Assembly: GCA_964477525.1 (NCBI GenBank)
Contig: CAYZHY010000099.1
Location: forward strand, 1-13,914
Length of the DNA: 13,914 nt
Origin: PCC-9228 sp964477525
Lineage (GTDB): Bacteria; Cyanobacteriota; Cyanobacteriia; Cyanobacteriales; PCC-9228
Reading direction: 5' to 3'
Shown here: positions 1-7,200 of the stretch, one piece after another
How positions within the stretch are numbered: the first letter of the stretch is position 1
Layout: every line of letters starts with the position of its first letter
Translations under genes and position numbers: made by a program
The notes under the pieces: model-generated
What the model was told of the DNA's origin: nothing
Database searches by the model: none
Seen by the model: the letters and a program-made list of their open reading frames with translations, nothing else

Positions 1-35
1 CTTTCTAACAGCTTGATGGAACAATCCCTGTAAAC

Positions 36-127
36 TTTTTCCGGTAGGCAATTTGGTGATTTTGACAAAACCAGGACATGAGCCAATCGTCTTCCGATAA
101 AAGTTGTTTGCGTTGTTTTTTCCGGTA
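36..127. repeat. Direct repeat TTTTTCCGGTA, two copies upstream of the first gene
   Basis: The 11-base string TTTTTCCGGTA occurs at 36-46 and again at 117-127, an 81-base offset, in the leader of the first glycosyltransferase gene. The second copy overlaps the candidate -10 hexamer. Two copies in one leader could be a regulator site, but the T-rich half is low in complexity and chance is possible. The rest of positions 1-158 shows no gene. The open frame LSNSLMEQSL-stop at 1-33 could be the end of an upstream gene, but it is too short to call. Confidence 0.3.
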
Positions 128-131
128 AGAT
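104..131 (+). promoter_or_regulatory. Possible sigma70-type promoter of the triple glycosyltransferase gene
   Basis: TTGTTT at 104-109 and TAAGAT at 126-131 are separated by 16 bases and lie just before the ribosome binding site at 146-150. Each hexamer matches the consensus in four of six positions, so the call is weak. A better -35 hexamer, TTGACA at 62-67, has no acceptable -10 at 16-19 bases. Confidence 0.22.
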
Positions 132-158
132 AGGGAAGAATCTATAGGAGAAGCCGCC

Positions 159-3100
159 ATGAATCAGTCAATGGTATCCCAAACCTCAAACAGCCAAAGC
201 ATACAAACAGAAACGGACGAAAAGAGCGATCGCACTGAGAAAACAAATATTGCCGTTTCGGTTCTGATTCCCTGTTACAATCACGGTGAATTTATTCTGG
301 ATGCCATTGCCAGTGTGGAAACCTGTCAAAAACCAATTTACGAAATTATTATTATTGACGATGCTTCTACAGACGAACTAACCCAACAAACCATTACCTA
401 TTTAAAAGAACAAGACTATAAAGTTATAGAAAACCAAGAAAACTCTGGTTTGGCAGCTTCCAGAAATAAAGGAGTTCAAGCAGCAAATGGACGGTATTTT
501 TTACCGTTAGATGCTGACAATAGAATTCGCAGCGAATATATTACCAAAAGCGTAAAAATTCTCGATAAATATCCCGAAGTTGGTATCGTTCACGGTTATG
601 CCGAACTGTTTGGAGAAAAAAACGGGATTTGGGAATTTCCCCAGGTAAATTTAAGTCAAATTCTGGCTGGCAATCAAATCGATGCTTGTGCGGTTATTCG
701 CAAACAAGTTTGGGAAGATTGCGGGGGATACGACCCAAATATTCCCGAACAATTGGGATATGAAGATTGGGATTTTTGGCTGTCGGCTTTGGAAAAACAG
801 TGGCAGTTTTATCGCATTCCGGAAGTTTTGTTTGAGTATCGTTTTCGCCACGACTCCATGGTAAGCGCTTGCAACCTGCCGGAAAACCGACGCAAGCTGG
901 TTAAATATATTAGCAACAAACATTTGCGTTTGTACAAAGCGCATTTTGTGGATGTGTTTGCCGAAGCGGAATGTCGCTATTTATCGGAACAGGAAAAACG
1001 CCTACAAATTGAGAAAAAATTAGAGCGATCGCTAGAAAAACAAGAAGATTTATCCCGCCAGCTACAGCGATCGCAAAAACAGTTGCAGCAACTTCAATCG
1101 GAAGTCGAACCCCTACAAGCTCAAGTAGCGCAACTGCAAGCACAATTACAAGAACAAAAGCGTCAGTGGCAGCAACAACTGCAGCAAAAGCAGCAAGAAT
1201 TCCAACAACAACTCCAGCAAAAGCAACAAGAATACGAACAAAAACTACAGCAACAACAAGCAGACCAAGCGCGTTCCGAATCCCAGTGGCAGTCTCAGCT
1301 ACAAAAAACCCAACAAGAACTATCAAGAACCCAATGGTATCTCGAACGCGCCAATTTGACCGTCACGGCGATGGAGAGCAGCAAATTTTGGCTATTGCGC
1401 AATAGCTGGTTTCGCTTCAAAAACCGCCTCAAATACTTGCTAACCAGAAATTCCGACTATCTCAAAGCACCCACCGTCGAAGTGGGAATGCCACCCCTGC
1501 CGCCAACGGTAGAAACAACGGCGACAAATGACGCGCCGGTTTCGGTGTCGCAAGTTTACTTTGACGAGGTTCCCTATCCACCGCCGCTGCAACCCCATAA
1601 AGCTACGGTCGATATTATTATTTGCGTTCACAATGCCTTGGACGATGTCAAACAGTGTTTGGCGTCTGTCATTCGTTACACGTCCACGCCATACAATTTA
1701 ATCTTGGTCGATGACGGCAGTAAAGAGGAAACCAAAACCTATTTAGAAAGCTTTGCCACCGCCAACAATGCGACCTTACTTCGCAACGAAACGGCGCAAG
1801 GTTATACCCTGGCTGCCAATCGGGGATTGCGGCAATTTAACAGCGATTATGCTTTGCTGCTGAACAGCGACACCATTGTGACACCCAACTGGCTCGATCG
1901 CATGGTTCAGTGTGCCGAATCCGACTCCAGGATTGGTTTGGTGGGTCCGCTTTCCAATACGGCTTCTTGGCAATCCGTTCCTGAAATTGCTAGCGATCGC
2001 GGAGATTGGGCCGATAATCCGATTCCGGAAGGAGTGGAGGTGGCTGAGGTTGGCAACGCGATCGCGCAGCTGTCGGCGCGCCTGTACCCGCGAATTCCTT
2101 TTCTCAACGGTTTTTGCCTGTTAATTCGACGACAGCTTGTGGAAAATATTGGTCTTTTCGACGAAGAAACTTTTGCCACTGGCTACGGAGAAGAAAACGA
2201 TTACTGCTTGCGAACGCGCCAAGCTGGATGGCAGCTAGCGGTTGCTGACGATACCTACATTTACCACCATCAAGGTCGTAGCTATACCAACGATCGCCGC
2301 CGCCGCCTCTGCGAAGATGCCGATCGCGCTTTGATCGACAAACACGGTCAAGAAATCGTTGTGGTGGGGGTCAACCAATGCCGAGAAAATCGAGTGTTAG
2401 AAGGAATGCGAGCGCGCGTACGCTATTTGTGGGAGCAGCGATCGCTGGTACAAACCGGTACTGCCAAGTGGGAAGGCAAGCGGGTTCTCTTTTTGCTGCC
2501 AATTTCCGATCCGGTTCCCAGTGGCGGTGGCAATTTTGTTTTGCAAGCGGCACAGGCGATGCAAGAAATGGGGGTGGATGCCAGAATTGCCAATTGGAAG
2601 CACATGCAATCGGGGTTTGAACGGGGATATCCGGATTTGCCAGTACCGGTGGTTTACGCCGATGGTTCCGATGAGTTGGCGGAAATTTTACCCGATTACG
2701 ATGCTGTGGTGGCTACTTTGTATGCTTCCGTGGAGTTTATGGATGTTCTCGATCGCGTTCCCAATCAAACGGTGAAAGGCTATTACATTCAAGATTTTGA
2801 ACCCTATTTCTTTTCTGCTGGTTCTACCGAATACAAACGCGCCTGGAATTCTTACACTCGATATCGGGATTTGGTACGCTTTACCACCACTCAGTGGATT
2901 CGCGATGAGGTGAAAAAACATATTGGTGTGGACTGTGCTTTGGTTGGTCCCAGTACCAATGTGGATCTATACCGACCTCGACCCAAAAAATTTCGCTACA
3001 ATGCTGCTGCGCCTTCTCTAGGACAGGAAACCCCGGTACGCATTGCAGCAATGATTCGTCCTAATACGCCGCGACGCAATCCCCGATTTACCATGGAGGT

Positions 3101-3566
3101 TTTGCAAGAGATAGACCGCCGTTTTGGTAGCGAAGTGGATATTATTTTATTTGGCTGCGTTTTAGAAGATCCGCGCTTTCAGGAACTTCCCCAAAACTTT
3201 AGCTGGTGCCATGCTGGTATGTTAAAACGCCGTCAAATGGCTTCTTTGATGAACGAGGTGGATATTTTTGTAGATTTTTCCAAGTTTCAGGCGTTGGGAG
3301 CAACGGCTTTAGAAGCTATGCTTTGTGGTACGGCTGTGGTGGTTCCCAGCAACGGCGGCGCGGTGACCTTTACCCGCGATGGCGAAAATGGTTTGGTGGT
3401 GGATAGTAGTTCCTACGAAGATTGCGTGGAGGCAGTTAGCCGTTTGATTGCCGACCGACATTTGCGCGATCGCATTACCCACCAGGCAATGACGGATGCT
3501 TGTCAGTACTATCCAGAAAAAGCAGCGTATAATATGTTAGATGCTTTGTTTGGCGACAAAACCTAG
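159..3566 (+). CDS. Three-module glycosyltransferase (GT2 - coiled coil - GT2 - GT4/WsaF-like)
   Basis: This 1135-residue protein probably adds several sugars to a surface glycan at the cytoplasmic face of the membrane. A first GT-A (GT2) domain spans about residues 33-235, with VSVLIPCYN, DDAS, the metal-binding DAD at 118-120 and YEDWDFW around 201-207. Residues 270-400 form a Gln-rich coiled coil, ended by an SSKFWLLRN motif (407-415). A second GT2 domain lies at about 483-720 (DDG at 518-520, NSD at 569-571, GYGEENDYCLR near 675-685). A GT-B module follows at about 774-1130; its YYIQDFEPYFF and ALEAMLCGT segments resemble WsaF-type rhamnosyltransferases (family knowledge). The ATG has a good ribosome site (AGGAG, 146-150, spacing 8). 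All three catalytic modules look intact. No signal peptide or membrane segment is seen. The sugar donors cannot be read from the sequence. Confidence 0.93.
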   Translation: MNQSMVSQTSNSQSIQTETDEKSDRTEKTNIAVSVLIPCYNHGEFILDAIASVETCQKPIYEIIIIDDASTDELTQQTITYLKEQDYKVIENQENSGLAASRNKGVQAANGRYFLPLDADNRIRSEYITKSVKILDKYPEVGIVHGYAELFGEKNGIWEFPQVNLSQILAGNQIDACAVIRKQVWEDCGGYDPNIPEQLGYEDWDFWLSALEKQWQFYRIPEVLFEYRFRHDSMVSACNLPENRRKLVKYISNKHLRLYKAHFVDVFAEAECRYLSEQEKRLQIEKKLERSLEKQEDLSRQLQRSQKQLQQLQSEVEPLQAQVAQLQAQLQEQKRQWQQQLQQKQQEFQQQLQQKQQEYEQKLQQQQADQARSESQWQSQLQKTQQELSRTQWYLERANLTVTAMESSKFWLLRNSWFRFKNRLKYLLTRNSDYLKAPTVEVGMPPLPPTVETTATNDAPVSVSQVYFDEVPYPPPLQPHKATVDIIICVHNALDDVKQCLASVIRYTSTPYNLILVDDGSKEETKTYLESFATANNATLLRNETAQGYTLAANRGLRQFNSDYALLLNSDTIVTPNWLDRMVQCAESDSRIGLVGPLSNTASWQSVPEIASDRGDWADNPIPEGVEVAEVGNAIAQLSARLYPRIPFLNGFCLLIRRQLVENIGLFDEETFATGYGEENDYCLRTRQAGWQLAVADDTYIYHHQGRSYTNDRRRRLCEDADRALIDKHGQEIVVVGVNQCRENRVLEGMRARVRYLWEQRSLVQTGTAKWEGKRVLFLLPISDPVPSGGGNFVLQAAQAMQEMGVDARIANWKHMQSGFERGYPDLPVPVVYADGSDELAEILPDYDAVVATLYASVEFMDVLDRVPNQTVKGYYIQDFEPYFFSAGSTEYKRAWNSYTRYRDLVRFTTTQWIRDEVKKHIGVDCALVGPSTNVDLYRPRPKKFRYNAAAPSLGQETPVRIAAMIRPNTPRRNPRFTMEVLQEIDRRFGSEVDIILFGCVLEDPRFQELPQNFSWCHAGMLKRRQMASLMNEVDIFVDFSKFQALGATALEAMLCGTAVVVPSNGGAVTFTRDGENGLVVDSSSYEDCVEAVSRLIADRHLRDRITHQAMTDACQYYPEKAAYNMLDALFGDKT
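1170..1268 (+). repeat. 33-bp tandem repeat encoding an 11-residue Gln-rich coil unit
   Basis: Inside the coiled coil, residues 338-348 (QQQLQQKQQEF) are followed directly by 349-359 (QQQLQQKQQEY) and then by a degenerate third unit at 360-370 (EQKLQQQQADQ). The first two units are also very similar in DNA, differing mostly at third codon positions. This points to a tandem duplication by slippage or unequal recombination, so coil length may vary between strains. Confidence 0.8.
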
Positions 3567-3580
3567 GCTTTTGCCAAATA

Positions 3581-3590
3581 GGCGATCGCC
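3581..3590. repeat. HIP1 palindrome (GGCGATCGCC), intergenic copy
   Basis: This is the full 10-base form of the highly iterated palindrome of cyanobacteria. Other copies of the GCGATCGC core occur through the window, for example at 1025-1032 inside the first gene and 4776-4783 upstream of the GT4 gene. Its main value here is taxonomic. The surrounding gap (3567-3694) shows no other clear feature. Confidence 0.9.
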
Positions 3591-3694
3591 AGCCATGCAA
3601 GTGGTCTAATTCTTAGCACTGAATCAGCCTTTTCTCTGGCGGTCAACCTCTATATTTTGATGGTTGTTTGCAGAGGTATTTTTCATCAATTTCT

Positions 3695-4558
3695 ATGGAT
3701 TTTTCAACCATTTGGCAGCGGCTACAAAGTTATGAAATTTCCGGCACTTTTCCAGAGTCGATTTTTTTACTTCCGGAAGATGTCATTGCCGACCTTTACG
3801 ATTTTATTGTTAAACATCAATTGCATTCGGGATTGGAATTAGGAGCTGCTTTTGGAGCTACCAGTTGTGTTATGGCAGCAGCAGTTCAAGCTAGTGGTGG
3901 TGGAAAAGTGGTCGCTATCGATCGCGTTTTACACCATCCGGTGAATCCCAAAGTTATCCAAGAACATACCCAAGTTGGGGATACTTTGGAGGTGGTTATC
4001 GATCCGTTGGGATACAACTGGTATTTAGCCGATTTAATAGCTGCCAATACCGAAGATAATGTTTGCCATCCTATTTTTGATTTTTGTTTGCTTGATGGCG
4101 CTCATGAATGGGAACCCGATGCCTTGGCTTTTTCGTTGGTGGCTAAGTTAATAAAACCTGGAGGTTGGATAATTTTTGATGATATTAATTTTATTTTGCG
4201 CGGTTGTCGTCCTAACTGGGAAAAAGATTTTGGACATCTAAGCGATCGCGAACTGGATACCCCCCAAGTTGGTATGGTATACGAGTTGATGGCCAAACAA
4301 CATCCTGATTTCACAGATTTTTCTATTACTCACAATGGTAGGATTGGTTGGACCAAAAAAAAGACCAAACTGGACCTGACTTCCGCTCAAATGGAAGTCA
4401 AACAGTTGCAAAATGCCGTTACCAAGTTGCAGGTGGAATTGCAACACCAACAAGCGGTGGTTGCTGCCATGCAAAGCAGTAAATTTTGGCGGCTGCGCAA
4501 CGTTTGGTTCGATGTCAAAAGATTTTTGCGCTTACCAACGGACGATCGAATTATCTGA
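3695..4558 (+). CDS. Class I SAM-dependent methyltransferase (Methyltransf_24-like) with coiled-coil tail
   Basis: The 287-residue protein carries a Rossmann-type SAM site: LELGAAFGATS at 47-57, an acidic strand end near VVAIDR (72-77), LLDGAHEWE at 132-140 and IIFDDINF around 159-166. This pattern fits the Methyltransf_24/CmcI-like group, which often sits in polysaccharide loci. A role in O-methylating a sugar is inferred. Residues about 228-258 form a short coiled coil, and the protein ends with MQSSKFWRLRNVWF (259-272), nearly the same tail as in the upstream three-module glycosyltransferase. The ATG at 3695 is preferred because it opens directly on the conserved region; a TTG at 3668 would add nine residues. 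No strong ribosome site precedes either. It lies 128 nt after the first gene and could share its transcript. Confidence 0.87.
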   Translation: MDFSTIWQRLQSYEISGTFPESIFLLPEDVIADLYDFIVKHQLHSGLELGAAFGATSCVMAAAVQASGGGKVVAIDRVLHHPVNPKVIQEHTQVGDTLEVVIDPLGYNWYLADLIAANTEDNVCHPIFDFCLLDGAHEWEPDALAFSLVAKLIKPGGWIIFDDINFILRGCRPNWEKDFGHLSDRELDTPQVGMVYELMAKQHPDFTDFSITHNGRIGWTKKKTKLDLTSAQMEVKQLQNAVTKLQVELQHQQAVVAAMQSSKFWRLRNVWFDVKRFLRLPTDDRII

Positions 4559-4575
4559 ATATATTTCAGTTTTGT
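4555..4575 (+). terminator. Weak AT-rich hairpin with T-run at the end of the methyltransferase gene
   Basis: CTGAA (4555-4559) and TTCAG (4565-4569) form a five-base stem around a TATAT loop, followed by TTTTGT. The stem overlaps the TGA stop. It is short and AT-rich, so termination would be partial at best. It sits before the longest gap in the cluster, where a new transcript may begin. Confidence 0.28.
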
Positions 4576-4674
4576 AATTGTTCGGTCCATAAATAAAGCC
4601 AGAAAAATTTTTGGGTAGGGGGTAGGATGCGACATGGCCTTTTTTCTGGAGTATGGCAGGATTGAAACTTTATT

Positions 4675-4704
4675 TTGCTTTGGAATTTATTTCTGGGGTA
4701 GAAT
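4675..4704 (+). promoter_or_regulatory. Candidate promoter for the downstream glycan operon
   Basis: In the 248-nt gap 4559-4806, TTGCTT (4675-4680) and TAGAAT (4699-4704, five of six consensus matches) are spaced by 18 bases. The start codon of the next gene is about 100 nt further on. The rest of the gap is AT-rich, with a G-rich tract at 4613-4626 (GGGTAGGGGGTAGG) and a HIP1 site at 4776-4783; no gene is seen in it. The promoter is inferred from pattern only. Confidence 0.35.
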
Positions 4705-4806
4705 TTTTTCGATTTCAATAAAAATACGCTAAAAATATAACCAGATTGGCAATTAAAAATTTTTCTAAAACCCGAGCGATCGCAAATATTATTATTAGAA
4801 AGTTCC

Positions 4807-5919
4807 ATGAAAGTTCACGTTATTTACGAACATACCATTCCCAACGACCCCCACGGTACTTCCCATATTCGGTTGTTACAACCCCTGCAACATCCCAGCA
4901 TCGCCAACTCGTTTCAGCTTAGCTACAATACTCAATATCGTTCGGCAGATGTGGTAATTGTCGAACGGCTTTGGCAACCTCAGACGATATCTTTGGCAAA
5001 AATTGAAGCGTTGGTTACAGAAATTCGTCAAGACAATGCTTGTTTGATTTACAGTCTCGATGACAATCTTCTCGATTTACCCAGCCACCGATGCTTCGGC
5101 GAAGCTCAGCACAAGCCTTCGCAAACGGGATTAACTCCAGAACAAAAAATGGTCATTCGGTATCTGGTTCGCGAAGCCGATGGGGTGTTGGTTTCTACGG
5201 AGAATCTCAAACAACGTTTGCTATGCATGAATAGCAATATTTTTGTGATTCCCAATGCCATTGACGAACAATTGCTAGAAAAAAATTTGGGAAAAGCGAC
5301 GCAGAAAAACCCTGGAAATGGCAAGCGAGTTGTTGGCTATATGGGAACCTACACCCACGATGCCGATATGATGATGGTATTGCAAGCTTTGCGGCAAGTT
5401 TTGCACAAATATCGAGATACGTGGGAGTTACAGTTGGTTGGCGGGATTTCCGAAGAATCGGTTCTGGAAGCTTTGTCTGGCATTCCTTACCAAATTTTGG
5501 AGGTAGGCAAATTTGATAAATATCCCAATTTTATTCGTTGGATGCAGCAAAATCTTCATTGGGATTTAGCGATCGCGCCTTTGGAAATGAATTCTTTTAC
5601 CAATTGTAAGTCGGATATTAAATTTTTGGATTACAGTTTTTTGGGAATTCCTGGGATTTACAGTTGCGTTCCAGCATACCAAAATACAGTACGTCATTTA
5701 GAAACTGGCTATCTCGCTGAAAACCATCCAGATACTTGGGTGGAGGCTTTGGATTTTATGATGGCGAATGCTTCCCAACGCCAATCCATGGCTCAAAAAG
5801 CCACAGAATATGTATTTTCCCACCGTACTCTCCAGCATACTGCCTGGCAGTGGCGCGATGCCATTCAAAATATTATTAAAAAACGCTCGATTCCGGAGAA
5901 TAATTATGTCGAAAACTAG
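4807..5919 (+). CDS. GT4-like glycosyltransferase (GT-B fold)
   Basis: The 370-residue protein has a divergent N-terminal half (KVHVIYEHT at 2-10, YSLDDNLLDLP at 82-92, ADGVLVSTENL at 124-134, VIPNAID at 147-153) and a GT4-type C-terminal half (VVGYMGTYTHDADMM at 175-189, LQLVGG at 208-213, WDLAIAPLEMNSF at 252-264, KSDIKFLDYSFLGIP at 268-282). The KSxIKFLxYxxLGIP block is where GT4 enzymes bind the nucleotide sugar; Asp275 stands where many members have Glu. It likely transfers one sugar from a nucleotide donor during glycan assembly. Residues about 96-108 are encoded by a palindromic repeat and look like an inserted loop. The start has only a weak purine stretch upstream. The 3' end overlaps the next gene by 14 nt, which implies coupled translation. 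Confidence 0.88.
   Translation: MKVHVIYEHTIPNDPHGTSHIRLLQPLQHPSIANSFQLSYNTQYRSADVVIVERLWQPQTISLAKIEALVTEIRQDNACLIYSLDDNLLDLPSHRCFGEAQHKPSQTGLTPEQKMVIRYLVREADGVLVSTENLKQRLLCMNSNIFVIPNAIDEQLLEKNLGKATQKNPGNGKRVVGYMGTYTHDADMMMVLQALRQVLHKYRDTWELQLVGGISEESVLEALSGIPYQILEVGKFDKYPNFIRWMQQNLHWDLAIAPLEMNSFTNCKSDIKFLDYSFLGIPGIYSCVPAYQNTVRHLETGYLAENHPDTWVEALDFMMANASQRQSMAQKATEYVFSHRTLQHTAWQWRDAIQNIIKKRSIPENNYVEN
5093..5122 (+). repeat. Palindromic interspersed-type repeat inside a coding region
   Basis: GCTTCGGCGAAGC at 5093-5105 is a perfect 13-base odd palindrome. It is followed by CTCAGCACAAGC and CTTCGC up to 5122, a composition like the small palindromic repeats scattered in cyanobacterial genomes. 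It is GC-rich against AT-rich surroundings. It stays in frame and encodes part of the loop CFGEAQHKPSQT of the GT4 protein. Confidence 0.45.
5895..5898 (+). promoter_or_regulatory. Ribosome binding site GGAG that fixes the next start
   Basis: GGAG lies seven bases before the ATG at 5906, inside the last codons of the GT4 gene. It supports 5906 as the start of the following methyltransferase rather than the upstream in-frame ATG at 5768, which would overlap the previous gene by about 150 nt and add a sequence with no family resemblance. Confidence 0.7.
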
Positions 5920-7189
5920 CCAGTTAGTTTCGCAAATTTTAAATTCTTCCCATACTCATGTGGGGGAAATTACTTCCCAAGTAATTTTGTCACAAAAGTT
6001 TCAAGCGGCTAAAAATCGCCTCAATGCTCTTTCTCTATTTGTAGGTACTTATTGTAGAAAAATTAATGTCAATATTACCATAACTCTCTGGAATCGCGAT
6101 CGCACCCAAAAATTGCGCGAATTTTCCCAAAACACTAGTTCTTTTGCCGATAATAGCTGGCAATCTTTTTATTTTGAACCAATTCGGGAAAGTCAAGGTC
6201 AAATTTACTGGTTTGATATCACCAGCGACGGTTGTCCTGGAAATGCAATAACGTTATGGACCAACAGCAATTTTTCTGGTATTTGTTGGCAAAATCAAAA
6301 GCCTATGCCTGTTGGTATTTGTTTTTCCTGTTGCTACCAGGTAGCTTTGGCTTACCAACTCGATTGTTTGTTATTTTCAAGTGCCAATTATAAACAGCGT
6401 GTAGAAAATCAAGCTTCCCTACTGGACCCTGGAACAGAAAACAAATTATATCGTCTTCTTGTAGAATGCATTGGTCGGCAAGAGCATTATTTTTTGAGAT
6501 TGGCACATTTGGCTGATAGTTTTGGAAAAACCGAAGGGGTAGAGAAAGTTTTATCGGTTGGTTGTGGCGAAGCGTACCAAGAATCGTTTTTAGCGGGAAG
6601 ATTTCCCCATATTCGGGTGGATGCTACCGATGTTTCTTTGGCGGTGTCACCAAGCCAGCAATATTCTTTCTCGAATATTCATTTTTCCGAATTAGATATT
6701 TTACAAGCCGATTCTACGCCAGAATACGATTTTGTAATGTCAATTGAATGCTTGGAACATATCCAAAATTACGAACGAGCTTTTCAACAAATAGCGTCTA
6801 AAGTTAAACCAGGCAAATATTTATATATCTCCGTTCCTTTTGCTTCAAAACAAGAGCAGCAAGATTCCGATTTATGCCGTAGAGAATGGGAAAATTTTCA
6901 ACATTATCTTCCTGGTTTTTCTTTTAAGGATTTACATAGAATGTTTGCTGAAAATGGATTTCGCGTTTTGCAGGCAACCAATATGTTCTACGCACCTCTG
7001 GAAAATAATATCAATTCTTGGATATCATGTATGAATAAAGATAATATGGAAAAAGCGTTGGTGCACATTATTCAGTTGTTTCTATTTGATATTGCCGACA
7101 AGCAATATACCTGTCGCGAGGATGGGGTATCGGGAATTCGTGTTTTAGGTCAAAAATTGACAACTGCCGACAGCCATTTGGCTGGTTAA
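5906..7189 (+). CDS. Fusion of beta-rich N-terminal module with SAM-dependent methyltransferase
   Basis: The 427-residue protein has two parts. Residues about 20-135 lack a methyltransferase pattern and show alternating hydrophobic strands with TYCRKINVNITITLW (48-62), DNSWQSFYFEPI (82-93) and GNAITLW (112-118). This looks like a beta-sandwich, possibly carbohydrate-binding, module; I recall similar stretches in cyanobacterial glycan enzymes but cannot name a family. Residues about 180-415 form a class I methyltransferase: VLSVGCGEAYQ (215-225), VDATDVS (238-244), YDFVMSIECLEHI (274-286), KPGKYLYISVPF (301-312). It probably methylates a sugar of the glycan, with the front module perhaps holding the chain (inference). 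The start overlaps the previous gene by 14 nt, and the next gene begins 11 nt after its stop. Confidence 0.85.
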   Translation: MSKTSQLVSQILNSSHTHVGEITSQVILSQKFQAAKNRLNALSLFVGTYCRKINVNITITLWNRDRTQKLREFSQNTSSFADNSWQSFYFEPIRESQGQIYWFDITSDGCPGNAITLWTNSNFSGICWQNQKPMPVGICFSCCYQVALAYQLDCLLFSSANYKQRVENQASLLDPGTENKLYRLLVECIGRQEHYFLRLAHLADSFGKTEGVEKVLSVGCGEAYQESFLAGRFPHIRVDATDVSLAVSPSQQYSFSNIHFSELDILQADSTPEYDFVMSIECLEHIQNYERAFQQIASKVKPGKYLYISVPFASKQEQQDSDLCRREWENFQHYLPGFSFKDLHRMFAENGFRVLQATNMFYAPLENNINSWISCMNKDNMEKALVHIIQLFLFDIADKQYTCREDGVSGIRVLGQKLTTADSHLAG

Positions 7190-7200
7190 CGATTTTAGAT

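Noticed and set aside
1..33. Ten-codon open end LSNSLMEQSL-stop at the left edge
   Set aside because: It is too short to tell a gene end from chance.
62..90. TTGACA at 62-67 as a -35 element
   Set aside because: No acceptable -10 hexamer follows at 16-19 bases (AATCGT at 17).
910..1405. Open frames on both strands over the Gln-rich coil (for example 910-1326 minus, 1166-1405 plus)
   Set aside because: CAG/CAA-rich DNA gives stop-free shadow frames of low-complexity Val/Ala/Thr; the real frame is the coiled coil.
3549..3578. Inverted repeat TTTGGC/GCCAAA across the stop of the first gene
   Set aside because: Six-base stem with an 18-base loop and no T-run; not a convincing terminator.
3657..3842. 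Small 61-residue plus-strand frame overlapping the start of the first methyltransferase
   Set aside because: It lies out of frame over a well-supported enzyme and shows no domain.
5768..5905. Upstream ATG extending the beta-module methyltransferase by 46 residues
   Set aside because: It would overlap the GT4 gene by about 150 nt and has no family resemblance; the ATG at 5906 has a proper GGAG.
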